Source: Croceitalea marina (GTDB lineage Bacteria; Bacteroidota; Bacteroidia; Flavobacteriales; Flavobacteriaceae). From it: a stretch of 64,000 nucleotides of DNA. Under the pieces are notes generated by a model. That model did no database searches. It had not been told where the DNA came from and saw only the letters and a list, made by a program, of their open reading frames with translations. The stretch covers positions 186,001 through 250,000 of the forward strand of contig NZ_JBHULB010000007.1 in NCBI RefSeq assembly GCF_042684265.1, given 5' to 3'. A program made the translations under genes and the position numbers. Below, in pieces: positions 8,711 through 18,590 of this stretch. Position 1 is the first letter of the stretch, and every line of letters starts with the position of its first letter.

Positions 8711-11257
8711 ATGAAGATGAAAAAAACAAATAACACTACGCATCAACTCTACGGATCGATGCACACCGACATCGAGGGAGTAGAAAACCTCATAGAACTT
8801 GCCCTCAATATACGATGGTCATGGAACCACGCTTCCGATGAACTTTGGCAACAATTGGATCCCGAACTGTGGGAATTTACAAGGAATCCATGGGTCATAT
8901 TACAGACCGTTTCACGGGATAAGCTGGAGCAGCATTTGTCCGATCCCGATTTTCGGTCAACACTGGACGCTCTTTTAAAGTTGAACGACGAAGCCCTTTC
9001 CGCTCCCTCTTGGTTCCAGCAAAAGCATCCAAAGACGCAGTTGCGCACCGTTGCCTATTTCAGTATGGAATATATGCTGAACGAGGCCCTTCCCATATAT
9101 GCCGGTGGCTTGGGCAATGTAGCTGGCGATCAACTAAAATCGGCAAGTGATTTGGGCGTGCCCGTCGTTGCGGTGGGACTACTCTACGATAAAGGCTACT
9201 TCCGCCAGGAAATAGACAAACACGGCACTCAAAATGCCCTGTTCCCTTACAATGACCCCGGTCAGTTGCCCATTACGCCCTTACGTCTGCCCAATGGGGA
9301 ATGGCTTCGCTTAAAAGTGTCTTTACCTGGCCATCCACTATGGCTACGTGCGTGGCAGGTAAAGGTAGGTAGGGCAAAGCTATATTTATTGGATAGCAAT
9401 GACGCCGCGAATTTACCGGTCCATCGGGGTATTACCGATGAACTATATGGAGGTGGTCCGGACCATCGCATTAAACAGGAAATTGTTCTGGGCATCGGGG
9501 GCTACAAACTGCTCAAGGCCCTGGATATCGATCCCGAGGTTTGCCATATGAACGAAGGCCATGCCGCCTTTCTCGTACTGGAACGTGCCAACGATTTTAT
9601 GAAGGCGAACGGCACTTCGTTCGAAGAGGCCCTAGCCGTAACCAGGGCGGGCAACCTATTTACGACGCACACTGCCGTCCCCGCCGGTTTTGACCATTTC
9701 AGCCCATCGCTTATGGAGCAATTTCTTGGCCGGTATGCCAAGGAAGAACTAAGTATCGATTTCAACGACTTGATGGCCCTGGGCCGGGCAGATGCCAATA
9801 ATCAATGGGAGAGTTTTAATATGGCCTATCTCGCCATTCGTGGAAGTGGTGCCGTGAACGGTGTTAGCCGGTTGCACAGCGAAGTAAGTAGAAATCTTTT
9901 TACCAATCTTTTTCCACGATGGCCCATATCCGAAATTCCAGTCGACCATGTGACCAATGGGGTCCATATGCCGTGTTGGGATTCCAAATATGCCGATGAA
10001 CTCTGGACGGAGTCCTGCGGAAAAGATCGTTGGAGAGGGGAACTCACGGACCATGAAGCACATATTTCGAAAATTCCTGATGCAAAATTATGGCAATTCA
10101 GGAACCAATCGAGAAATCGGCTCGTTGGTTTTATCAGGGAAAGATTTGAAAGACAAGCTATCGTTTCCGGTCTTTCCTCCGATATAATTGCTACCGCGAA
10201 AAAGGTGTTTGACCCCAATACCTTGACCTTGGGCTTTGCCAGGCGATTTGTATCGTACAAGAGACCGGACATTCTATTGCACGATCCAGAAAGGTTTAAG
10301 CGCATTCTAACCAATCCAGAACATCCTGTACAAATAGTCTTGGCCGGTAAAGCTCCACCATTTGACGAATCGGGGAAAGCATTGATACAAAAATGGGTGC
10401 AATTTATCCAACAGCATAATTTGTACAAGCATGTGATTTTTTTGAGCGACTATGACATGATGTTGGCCGAGAATTTGGTACAGGGTGTCGATGTATGGCT
10501 CAATACCCCAAGACGCCCGTGGGAAGCGAGCGGAACCAGTGGCATGAAAGTACTTGTCAACGGGGGCATCAATTTATCTGAACTGGATGGTTGGTGGGCC
10601 GAGGCCTATACCCCGGAGGTAGGTTGGGCCTTGGGAGACGGTCAAGAACACGGCGATGACCCCGCTTGGGATGCAGCCGAGGCGACAGCCCTGTTTGACC
10701 TATTGGAACAGCACGTCGTGCCCGAATTTTATGCGCGCAATAAAAAAAACGTGCCCGAACAATGGGTATCACGGATGCGAAAAAGCATGGCGACCCTTAC
10801 TCCCCAATTTTCTGCCAATCGCACCGTACGCGAGTATACGGAACAATTTTACCTTCCCGCGGCGGCAAGATATAAAAAACGGGCGGCAAGAAAAGGAGCC
10901 GCAGGAAAAAGGGTTTTAGATGCTGCGCATGATCTTGGGCATAAATGGGAGGCCATAAAATTCGGAAAAGTTCAAATTGAGAGCGAGCGCCATAAGCATC
11001 ATTTTAAAGTCCCGGTTTGGCTGAACGAAATAAATCCTAAAAATATTATCGTAGAGCTTTTTGCAGAAGGTATGAACGGCAAACCACCGGAAAGAATCAA
11101 AATGAAATTTGACTGGATGGGAGAACAAGGGGAACATAATTTTTATGCCCAGGCCAATACTCCCCGGCCCACCAATCACTATACCGTTCGTATTCTACCG
11201 GATTACGAAGGCGTTGCCGTGCCCTTGGAGGATAACATGATTCAGTGGCAACATTAA
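8711..11257 (+). CDS. glgP: Alpha-glucan (glycogen/maltodextrin) phosphorylase
   Basis: PLP-dependent phosphorylase releasing glucose 1-phosphate from alpha-1,4-glucans, saving one ATP per glucose compared with hydrolysis. It has 848 residues. Residues about 20-110 form the DUF3417-type N-terminal domain of the short (Thermotoga-like) phosphorylases (LIELALNIRWSWNH). The glycogen-phosphorylase core contains YFSMEYMLNEALPIYAGGLG and the PLP-lysine motif EASGTSGMKVLVNGG with K613. The extra C-terminal part after about residue 730 is basic, then beta-rich. It sits between the GH13 hydrolase and acetate kinase, which indicates a storage-carbon to acetate route. Confidence 0.93.
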   Translation: MKMKKTNNTTHQLYGSMHTDIEGVENLIELALNIRWSWNHASDELWQQLDPELWEFTRNPWVILQTVSRDKLEQHLSDPDFRSTLDALLKLNDEALSAPSWFQQKHPKTQLRTVAYFSMEYMLNEALPIYAGGLGNVAGDQLKSASDLGVPVVAVGLLYDKGYFRQEIDKHGTQNALFPYNDPGQLPITPLRLPNGEWLRLKVSLPGHPLWLRAWQVKVGRAKLYLLDSNDAANLPVHRGITDELYGGGPDHRIKQEIVLGIGGYKLLKALDIDPEVCHMNEGHAAFLVLERANDFMKANGTSFEEALAVTRAGNLFTTHTAVPAGFDHFSPSLMEQFLGRYAKEELSIDFNDLMALGRADANNQWESFNMAYLAIRGSGAVNGVSRLHSEVSRNLFTNLFPRWPISEIPVDHVTNGVHMPCWDSKYADELWTESCGKDRWRGELTDHEAHISKIPDAKLWQFRNQSRNRLVGFIRERFERQAIVSGLSSDIIATAKKVFDPNTLTLGFARRFVSYKRPDILLHDPERFKRILTNPEHPVQIVLAGKAPPFDESGKALIQKWVQFIQQHNLYKHVIFLSDYDMMLAENLVQGVDVWLNTPRRPWEASGTSGMKVLVNGGINLSELDGWWAEAYTPEVGWALGDGQEHGDDPAWDAAEATALFDLLEQHVVPEFYARNKKNVPEQWVSRMRKSMATLTPQFSANRTVREYTEQFYLPAAARYKKRAARKGAAGKRVLDAAHDLGHKWEAIKFGKVQIESERHKHHFKVPVWLNEINPKNIIVELFAEGMNGKPPERIKMKFDWMGEQGEHNFYAQANTPRPTNHYTVRILPDYEGVAVPLEDNMIQWQH

Positions 11258-11287
11258 CATCTATAAGAATTTAAAAATAAATAAGTA

Positions 11288-11500
11288 ATGAAAACGCTTG
11301 AATACCATGAAGTTGTACTAAAGAAGGTAAGCTTTAATGATGAACTGTTAAAGAAAGAATTGGAAAAAGCGGTCAGGAATACCACTTGTTCGGAACAGCC
11401 CGCCCTGTTAGCGTGGTGTGGGAGGGAACTGGGGCCAAAATATGAAAAGATTGCCGCTTTTTATATGAAGGACAAGGATTGTGCCTTGCCAAATAAATGA
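11288..11500 (+). CDS. Small conserved-looking protein of unknown function
   Basis: A 70-residue soluble protein with no signal peptide or membrane segment. It is rich in charged residues and has three cysteines, one in NTTCSEQPA, one in LLAWCGRELG and one in DKDCALPNK. It starts 30 bases after the phosphorylase and precedes acetate kinase in the same direction, so it is probably translated. I do not recognise the family. A small regulatory or assembly partner of the neighbouring enzymes is possible but nothing in the sequence shows it. Confidence 0.55.
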   Translation: MKTLEYHEVVLKKVSFNDELLKKELEKAVRNTTCSEQPALLAWCGRELGPKYEKIAAFYMKDKDCALPNK

Positions 11501-11588
11501 TTCTTGATAAACGAAAGAAATGGGTCAATCGGTCGAATGGGTTGAATCTTCATTACTAAAAGCCAAAAATTTTAATCTGATACAAATA

Positions 11589-12836
11589 ATGTACCCGGAA
11601 AATTCAAACATATTTACCATAAATGGTGGTTCGTCCAGCATCAAGTTCGCCATGTACGAAATGGCCAAGACTCCTAAGCCTCTATTTTCCGGGAGCATAA
11701 ACCGCATTGGATTAAAAAATACAAGCTTCAATGTTACCTACGTCAATCAGGATAAAAAAATGAGCTATGATGTATACTGTCCAGGTTTTTACGAGGCCGC
11801 CATCTTTTTGATCTCATGGCTAAAAAGGCAAAAGAGTTTTGATAGAATTAAATGTATCGGCCATCGTGTCGTCCATGGCATGGAACATTCCCGTGCCGAA
11901 GTGATAGATGCAACTTTAATTAAGGAATTAAAGCGAATAAGGGATTACGACCCGGAACATTTACCTGCTGAGATCGAAATCATTGAACTTTTTAAATATA
12001 GATGTCCGGGAGTATTACAGGTAGCCTGTTTCGATACCGCCTTTCACACAACAATGCCACGCATAGCAAAAATATTGCCTATACCAAGGCGCTTTGATCG
12101 AGCTGGAGTTCAGCGGTATGGTTTTCATGGATTATCGTATGCTTTTCTTATGGAAAAGCTAAAGGAAATAGCGGGTGCCGGTGAAGCGAACGGACGCATC
12201 ATTCTGGCCCATCTTGGGAACGGGGCCAGTTTGGCGGCTTTGAAAGATGGCAAAAGTATGGATACCAGTATGGGCTTTACACCTGCAGGTGGATGTATGA
12301 TGGGTACAAGGAGTGGGGATTTGGATCCGGGGGTTGCTTGGTACATGATGAACTGTGAGGGAATGAACACAAAACAGTTCAATCATTTGATCAATCATGA
12401 AGCCGGTCTTTTAGGGGTTTCGGAAACGAGTGCCGATATGCAGGATCTTCTGAAAACGGAAAGCTCAGATGTAAGGGCTGCGGAAGCGGTGGCTCTATTT
12501 TGCTACCAGTTAAAAAAATGGATCGGCTCATTTATGACCGTATTGGAAGGCCTTGATACCTTGGTTTTTTCGGGCGGCATCGGGGAGAACGCACCCATAA
12601 TACGATCAAGGGTTTGTGAAGGCCTTCGTTTTGCAGGAGTTGAATTGGACAAAGACCGAAACATCCAAAATCAATCCGAAATTTCGATAGAGGGTGGCAA
12701 AGTAAAGGTATTGGTAATCCCTACCAACGAAGAGCTAATGATCGCGAAATGTACGACGGACCTCTATATGGAATCAAAAATAAAGAACAACGGTTCAAAA
12801 ATAAGTAAGACATGGAAAAGCAACATAGTGAAATAG
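11589..12836 (+). CDS. ackA: Acetate kinase
   Basis: Converts acetyl phosphate plus ADP to acetate plus ATP, the ATP-forming step after phosphoketolase. The N-terminal phosphate-binding motif is INGGSSSIKF, where most family members have NAGSSS. RYGFHGLSYAF, HLGNGASLAALKDG, DTSMGFTPAGG and FSGGIGENAP are the other ASKHA-fold signatures. I start at 11589 (MYPENSN), giving 415 residues, close to the usual 400; an ATG at 11520 adds 23 residues with no family resemblance. The 3' end overlaps the phosphoketolase start by 25 bases, so the pair is probably translationally coupled. Confidence 0.93.
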   Translation: MYPENSNIFTINGGSSSIKFAMYEMAKTPKPLFSGSINRIGLKNTSFNVTYVNQDKKMSYDVYCPGFYEAAIFLISWLKRQKSFDRIKCIGHRVVHGMEHSRAEVIDATLIKELKRIRDYDPEHLPAEIEIIELFKYRCPGVLQVACFDTAFHTTMPRIAKILPIPRRFDRAGVQRYGFHGLSYAFLMEKLKEIAGAGEANGRIILAHLGNGASLAALKDGKSMDTSMGFTPAGGCMMGTRSGDLDPGVAWYMMNCEGMNTKQFNHLINHEAGLLGVSETSADMQDLLKTESSDVRAAEAVALFCYQLKKWIGSFMTVLEGLDTLVFSGGIGENAPIIRSRVCEGLRFAGVELDKDRNIQNQSEISIEGGKVKVLVIPTNEELMIAKCTTDLYMESKIKNNGSKISKTWKSNIVK

Positions 12837-15202
12837 GACAAGAGGAATTATCCAACGAACATCTAGGGAGAATAGATGCCTATTGGAGGGCCACCAATTA
12901 TCTTTCTGTGGGGCAGATATATTTGCGTGACAATCCGCTGATGCGGGAACCGCTGAAACCGGAACATATCAAACCTATGTTATTAGGGCATTGGGGTACT
13001 ACGCCCGGCCAAAATTTCATTTACGTACATCTGAACCGTATCATCAAAAAATATGATCTGAATATGATATACGTATCAGGTCCGGGTCATGGCGGACCGG
13101 CACTTGTTGGCAGTACCTACCTTGAAGGAACATATAGTGAAGTGTATCCTCACATAAGTCAGGATGAAGAAGGATTAAAAAAACTGTTTACACAGTTTTC
13201 CTTTCCGGGCGGAATCCCTAGCCATGTCTCCCCCGAATGTCCTGGTTCCATACACGAAGGCGGTGAACTGGGCTATTCCCTGAGCCATGCATTCGGTGCG
13301 GCCTTTGACAATCCCGATCTCATCGTGTCCTGTGTAGTGGGTGACGGGGAAGCGGAAACCGGTCCGTTGGCTACGGCATGGCACTCCAACAAATTCCTAA
13401 ATCCGGTGACCGACGGTGTGGTGCTTCCGATTTTACATCTCAATGGGTATAAGATTGCCAACCCCACTATCTTGGCCCGTATCGGGAATGAAGAACTGGA
13501 ACAACTTTTTTCTGGGTATGGATGGAAACCCTATTGGATCGAAGGGGAAGACCCAATGGCCATGCACCAAAAAATGGCGCAGCTATTGGATCAGGTAGTC
13601 AAGGAAATTAAAGCGATAAAGGAGAATGCCGCCCAGGATGACAATTCGGAACGTCCTCGTTGGCCCATGATCATTCTCAAGTCCCCCAAAGGGTGGACGG
13701 GACCCAAGTTTGTGGACGGCCTACCGGTGGAAAATCATTTCAGATCGCATCAGGTACCCTTATCGGATGTGGCAAATAATCCAAAGCACCTAAAGCAGTT
13801 GGAAGATTGGTTTAAAAGCTACAGACCTGAAGCGCTTTTTGATGAACAGGGACGATTTTTATCAGAATTGGCCGACCTGGCACCTAAAGGCGAACGGCGA
13901 ATGGGGGCTAATCCGCATGCCAACGGAGGAATTTTATTAAAGGATTTACATATGCCCGACTTTAGGAATTATGCATTGGATGTTTCGGAACGGGGAAAAA
14001 TGGGAAATGGCGACACCCGCGTTCTAGGCGAATTTGCCAGGGATATCATAAAATTGAACGAAGCACAACGAAACTTTAGGATTTTCGGCCCCGACGAAAC
14101 GCTTTCCAATCGTTTAAATTCAGTTTTCGAGGCTACTGATCGCCAATGGGAAGCCGAAACCATGGCTACCGATGAACTCCTCAAAAAAGACGGGCGCGTG
14201 GTGGAAATGTTGAGCGAGCACCAATGCGAGGGCTGGCTAGAAGGGTATCTCTTAACCGGACGACATGGTCTGTTCAATTGTTACGAGGCGTTCATCCATA
14301 TTATCGATTCCATGTTCAACCAACACGCCAAGTGGCTAAAAGTAACCTCAGAGCTACCTTGGCGCAGAAAGATCGCCTCCCTGAACATACTTTTGGCGTC
14401 CCATGTATGGCGACAGGACCACAATGGGTTCACCCACCAAGATCCTGGCTTTATTGATCATGTGGTCAATAAAAAAGCCGAAATAGTCCGTGTTTATTTG
14501 CCGCCCGATGCCAATTGTCTTCTATCCGTCATGGACCATTGTTTTCGAAGCAAGCATTATGTAAATGTTGTCGTCGCCGGTAAACATCCCGCACCGCAAT
14601 GGCTCCCTATGGAGGAGGCGGTCATACATTGTGCCAAAGGCATCGGTATCTGGGCATGGGCCAGTAATGATATAGATGCGGAACCCGATGTCGTTATGGC
14701 CTGCGCAGGCGACGTGCCTACCCTTGAAACCTTGGCGGCCGTATCCATACTTCGCGAAAAATTACCAAATCTGAAAATACGGGTCGTAAACGTGGTCGAT
14801 CTGATGAAGCTCCAGACCGAGACGGCACATCCACATGGATTAAAGGATGCCGATTTTGATATGTTGTTCACTAAAGACAAGCCTGTCATTTTCGCTTTTC
14901 ATGGCTATCCATGGCTTATACATAGATTGACCTACAATCGTACGAACCATTCCAATTTTCACGTAAGGGGCTATAAGGAAGAAGGCACTATAACTACCGC
15001 TTTTGATATGACGGTATTGAACGATATAGATCGATTTCATTTGGTACAGGATGTTTTGGACAGGTTGCCGAACCTCGGCGACGAAGTGGCATACCTGAAA
15101 CAGGAAATGCAAGACAAACTGATCGAACACAAGTACTACATCCGTAAAAATGGGCTGGATATGCCCGAGGTCAGGGATTGGAAGTGGAACGGGCAAGCCT
15201 AA
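12812..15202 (+). CDS. xfp: Xylulose-5-phosphate/fructose-6-phosphate phosphoketolase
   Basis: Thiamine-diphosphate enzyme cleaving xylulose 5-phosphate or fructose 6-phosphate with phosphate to acetyl phosphate and glyceraldehyde 3-phosphate or erythrose 4-phosphate. It has 796 residues, the normal size. Typical segments are GHWGTTPGQNFIY, SGPGHGGPA and the TPP-binding stretch VGDGEAETGPLATAWH (G177-D178), then WRQDHNGFTHQDPGF and VVNVVDLMKL near the C-terminus. It overlaps ackA, which uses its product directly. With PfkA, aldolase and GAPDH this makes a bifid-shunt-like, redox-light ATP pathway. Confidence 0.96.
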   Translation: MEKQHSEIGQEELSNEHLGRIDAYWRATNYLSVGQIYLRDNPLMREPLKPEHIKPMLLGHWGTTPGQNFIYVHLNRIIKKYDLNMIYVSGPGHGGPALVGSTYLEGTYSEVYPHISQDEEGLKKLFTQFSFPGGIPSHVSPECPGSIHEGGELGYSLSHAFGAAFDNPDLIVSCVVGDGEAETGPLATAWHSNKFLNPVTDGVVLPILHLNGYKIANPTILARIGNEELEQLFSGYGWKPYWIEGEDPMAMHQKMAQLLDQVVKEIKAIKENAAQDDNSERPRWPMIILKSPKGWTGPKFVDGLPVENHFRSHQVPLSDVANNPKHLKQLEDWFKSYRPEALFDEQGRFLSELADLAPKGERRMGANPHANGGILLKDLHMPDFRNYALDVSERGKMGNGDTRVLGEFARDIIKLNEAQRNFRIFGPDETLSNRLNSVFEATDRQWEAETMATDELLKKDGRVVEMLSEHQCEGWLEGYLLTGRHGLFNCYEAFIHIIDSMFNQHAKWLKVTSELPWRRKIASLNILLASHVWRQDHNGFTHQDPGFIDHVVNKKAEIVRVYLPPDANCLLSVMDHCFRSKHYVNVVVAGKHPAPQWLPMEEAVIHCAKGIGIWAWASNDIDAEPDVVMACAGDVPTLETLAAVSILREKLPNLKIRVVNVVDLMKLQTETAHPHGLKDADFDMLFTKDKPVIFAFHGYPWLIHRLTYNRTNHSNFHVRGYKEEGTITTAFDMTVLNDIDRFHLVQDVLDRLPNLGDEVAYLKQEMQDKLIEHKYYIRKNGLDMPEVRDWKWNGQA

Positions 15203-15255
15203 AGTGATAGCAAAGCTCGACTATCGAGTAAATAATAGTTTAAAAAAAAAGGAAA

Positions 15256-16230
15256 ATGGATAATAGTAAAATTAAACATATCGGGGTATTCACTTCAGGG
15301 GGCGATTCTCCGGGAATGAACGCTGCACTATACGGAACAGTAAAGGTAGCTGAGCAACATGGCATTAGGGCAAGCGGCATCCTAAAGGGGTACGAAGGCA
15401 TGATAGATGGGCATTTTATCCCTTTGGAAAGCCAACAGCTACAAAAAACGGTACACCGTGGTGGTACGGTATTGAAAACCGCCAGAAGCGAGCGCTTTAT
15501 GGCCGTGGAAGGAAGGCAACTTGCCTTTAAAAACCTTCAGGACAATGATATCGATGCTGTGGTAGCCATTGGTGGCGACGGTACTTTTAAGGGCCTGCTT
15601 GCTTTTTCAGAAATTTGTGACATCCCATTCATAGGTATTCCCGGGACCATAGATAACGATATTTCCGGCACCGATTACACCCTTGGTTTTGATTCCGCGG
15701 TCAACACAGCCATTGAAAATATCGATAAAATTAAAGATACTGCCGAATCTCACAATCGGGTATTTATTGTGGAAGTAATGGGCCGGGATAGCGGCTATAT
15801 TGCCATTCATTCCGGATTGGGCGTTGGTGCTGATGCCATATTGATACCCGAGAGCGGTGAAGATTTTCTCCAGTTGCTTAAAAAAGTCAAGGACTATAAA
15901 AGTGAAGATGGGTTTATCGTAGTGGTTTCGGAAGGAGATGAATTGGGAGCAGGACTCGTGGCGTCAAAGATCAAGGAAATCAATTCAAAAGTGGACCTGC
16001 GGATTACAAAACTTGGTCATGTGCAACGGGGAGGTAGCCCTTCGTCCCTAGACAGAATGTTGGGAATCAGACTTGGATCGGCCGCAGTGAGGGCACTTTT
16101 GCTGGGCAGAAGAAATGCAATGGTCGGGGTTTTGGACAATCAATTGAGCCTTACCCCCTTTGAGCAGGTGGTAAAACAACACCAAGTGAACGATGAGTTA
16201 CAAGAACTTTTAAAAATATTCGGTACTTAA
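15256..16230 (+). CDS. pfkA: 6-phosphofructokinase (PfkA family)
   Basis: Phosphorylates fructose 6-phosphate to fructose 1,6-bisphosphate. It has 324 residues, typical of bacterial ATP-PFK. GGDGTFKG at residues 106-113 has Gly at the position that separates ATP enzymes (GGDG) from pyrophosphate enzymes (GGDD). PGTIDNDISGTD carries the catalytic aspartates D133/D135, and LGHVQRGGSPSSLDR binds substrate. The motifs support ATP use. It lies 53 bases after phosphoketolase; the gap holds a short hairpin (15216-15228) but no clear terminator. Confidence 0.94.
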   Translation: MDNSKIKHIGVFTSGGDSPGMNAALYGTVKVAEQHGIRASGILKGYEGMIDGHFIPLESQQLQKTVHRGGTVLKTARSERFMAVEGRQLAFKNLQDNDIDAVVAIGGDGTFKGLLAFSEICDIPFIGIPGTIDNDISGTDYTLGFDSAVNTAIENIDKIKDTAESHNRVFIVEVMGRDSGYIAIHSGLGVGADAILIPESGEDFLQLLKKVKDYKSEDGFIVVVSEGDELGAGLVASKIKEINSKVDLRITKLGHVQRGGSPSSLDRMLGIRLGSAAVRALLLGRRNAMVGVLDNQLSLTPFEQVVKQHQVNDELQELLKIFGT

Positions 16231-16232
16231 AA

Positions 16233-18590
16233 ATGAAAAAATCCTTACCCGACATATTGATCATCTTCCTGCTGACCGCGGCGACCATTATCTTTGAGAT
16301 CAGTCTCTCACGATTGTTCTCCTACCTTCTCAGTTTTCATTTCGTGCTCATTATCATTGCCTTTTCCATATTGGGATTGGGAATCGGCCAGATAAGCTAT
16401 GCCAAGTTCTACAATAGAATGGACAAGGCATTGGGTTTTTGGGCCGCCTTACCTGCGATTGCCATGTTCTTGGGTTTTTCCCTATTGCTCGCACTATCAA
16501 AAATCAGTGGTTCGTCCTTTAATGATTTGGGCCTGCTTGCTTTTATTGTCTTCTCTATCGTTCCTTTTATAGCCATCGGGGTTGTCTATACCTTTATATT
16601 CGAAAGGAATAAACGGCATGCATCTACCTTTTATGCTATAGATCTTATTGGAGCGGCCGGGGGGGCACTGGTATCGGTATATCTGCTCAATACGTTCAGC
16701 TTAGTCTTTGTGGTGGCAATAGCCATAGCACTTTTGCTGGTCGTTTGGGCTATACACGCATTCGCAAGCAAAAATCGCTATTCAATGGCATTGTCCCTTT
16801 TATCGGTGGCCATTATCATTTTGATGGGGCTTGGAAAGGATGCCCTCGACATCGATATCCCCATTTCAAAAGACCCCTCGAAGGATATGTATCGTCTAAT
16901 GAACAATCCTGCCCTACAAAGTGAAAAACTGGAAAGTCGTTGGAGCGCTTTTGGCAAGACCGATCTGGTGCAATTTACTTATCCCGACAGTACCGTATCA
17001 AAAACCATGTTCATCGATGGGGCCGCGGGGACCGAGGTGGTGAACATTGACGAGTTGGCAAAGGACAACATAAAAATAAGAAAGGCACTATCGGGATTCC
17101 CGGCCGTATTTGCCATGAATTTTGTCAATGAAAACGATAAGGATTCAGTCCTTATAATCGGACCAGGTGGAGGGATCGACATTGCAGCGGCATATTTTTC
17201 GGGCTACAGCTATGTTGATGCCGTCGAGGTCAATCCCTCTTTTGTGCAGCTCATGGAAAAATACAATCCCGCTACATTCCTTGAAAAGGAGAATATAAAG
17301 GTAGAGGTAAACGAGGGCAGGAATTTTGTGATCAAGAACAAGGGAAAATATGATGCCATACTATTGACCATTCCCGTAACCAAGGGTTCCCGGGGCACCG
17401 ACTTTTATGGGCTTACGGAAAATTACCTGTTTACTATGGAAGCTTTGGCCGATTACTTAGAGGGCCTGACGGAAAACGGAGCTATCTATTTTACAATGCA
17501 CGGCAGGCAGGAAGTATATAAAATGTTGGCCAACTATATGGAACTCCAAGATCGGATGGGGATCGGCCAAAAGGAGGCACTCAAAAAGGTCTATATCTTC
17601 TCAAATGGGATGAATCCCGTACTGGTCATTAAAAAGACTCCTTTTGAACAGGAAATAATCGAGGAGGTCCATCGTATCGCACATTATTTGGAACTGGACC
17701 AAGATGCGTTTTACTTTCCATACATAAAACAAGAGGGTTTGGATACTATCGTCCGGAACGTAAATTATCAATGGTTTATGTTCGACGACCTGATCTATGA
17801 TATTTCCTCCGGAACCTATCCCCATGATGAACTTTGGAAAACGGCATCCATAAACCTAAGACCGGTCAGCGATGATTCGCCTTATTTCTTTAATTATAAC
17901 AACGGTATACCCGATGCCATGGCAACGCCCCTATGGCTGGGTATATTCATCATTGGGTGGTTTCTGTTCAATCATGTAAACAAATGGAAATCTGTTTCCT
18001 TTTATGAAGACACCGCTGTAACCGCTCAAAAAAAGTTCCGTGTCTTGGCCCTATTGGTCTTTTTATTAGGGTTTTCGTACATTCTCATACAAGGTTACCT
18101 GTTCCAGGTACTCAATTTAAAACTGTCGAGCCCGTCGCAGTCATTTTCATTGTTGCTTTTTACATTTCTATTGGGCAATGGTATGGGCAGCTTAATGACG
18201 AGGGCGTTCAAAAAAAACCTTCCCCAAAAACTGACGGTGTATGCGGCATTGATTATTATAGCATGTTTGGTCACAGTGTATGTACTGCTCCCTATGTGGT
18301 ACGAACGGTTATCAGAATTTTGGGTGGCTATTCTTTTACTATTTCCATCCTTTTTCGTAGGAGTTCCCTTTCCCCTGTTGTTAAGAATAGCCACCTCATT
18401 TAAAGAGAAGCAGATAATTTCCTATTTATTGGGTATATCCAGCGTGGCAGGGGTCGCGGCCTCTATTTTTGCCATTGTCATCTCTATCCTATACGGTTAC
18501 AGCTACGTATTCCTGCTTGGACTCTTGGGGTATGCGGTATTGATAGTAATGGCATATCGATTAAAAAAAACCGAAATCGTACAACTATGA
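16233..18590 (+). CDS. Multi-pass membrane protein with aminopropyltransferase-like domain
   Basis: A 785-residue membrane protein with three parts. About seven hydrophobic segments lie in residues 1-205. A soluble Rossmann domain (about 230-560) holds VLIIGPGGGIDIAAAY and VDAVEVNPSF, the SAM/dcSAM-binding signature of spermidine synthases. About six further membrane segments lie in residues 565-785. Proteins of this layout are often annotated as spermidine-synthase-like transporters; whether they make polyamines is not established. The catalytic Asp region reads YDAILLTIPVT, which lacks the usual DxxDP motif, so classical synthase activity is doubtful. The stop overlaps the next gene (ATGA). 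Confidence 0.75.
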   Translation: MKKSLPDILIIFLLTAATIIFEISLSRLFSYLLSFHFVLIIIAFSILGLGIGQISYAKFYNRMDKALGFWAALPAIAMFLGFSLLLALSKISGSSFNDLGLLAFIVFSIVPFIAIGVVYTFIFERNKRHASTFYAIDLIGAAGGALVSVYLLNTFSLVFVVAIAIALLLVVWAIHAFASKNRYSMALSLLSVAIIILMGLGKDALDIDIPISKDPSKDMYRLMNNPALQSEKLESRWSAFGKTDLVQFTYPDSTVSKTMFIDGAAGTEVVNIDELAKDNIKIRKALSGFPAVFAMNFVNENDKDSVLIIGPGGGIDIAAAYFSGYSYVDAVEVNPSFVQLMEKYNPATFLEKENIKVEVNEGRNFVIKNKGKYDAILLTIPVTKGSRGTDFYGLTENYLFTMEALADYLEGLTENGAIYFTMHGRQEVYKMLANYMELQDRMGIGQKEALKKVYIFSNGMNPVLVIKKTPFEQEIIEEVHRIAHYLELDQDAFYFPYIKQEGLDTIVRNVNYQWFMFDDLIYDISSGTYPHDELWKTASINLRPVSDDSPYFFNYNNGIPDAMATPLWLGIFIIGWFLFNHVNKWKSVSFYEDTAVTAQKKFRVLALLVFLLGFSYILIQGYLFQVLNLKLSSPSQSFSLLLFTFLLGNGMGSLMTRAFKKNLPQKLTVYAALIIIACLVTVYVLLPMWYERLSEFWVAILLLFPSFFVGVPFPLLLRIATSFKEKQIISYLLGISSVAGVAASIFAIVISILYGYSYVFLLGLLGYAVLIVMAYRLKKTEIVQL

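Noticed and set aside
15216..15228. Hairpin CTCGA-CTA-TCGAG behind phosphoketolase as a terminator.
   Set aside because: Only five base pairs and no T run; the next gene continues in the same direction 28 bases later.
16233..18590. Genuine spermidine synthase.
   Set aside because: The catalytic DxxDP motif is absent and the domain lies between membrane blocks.
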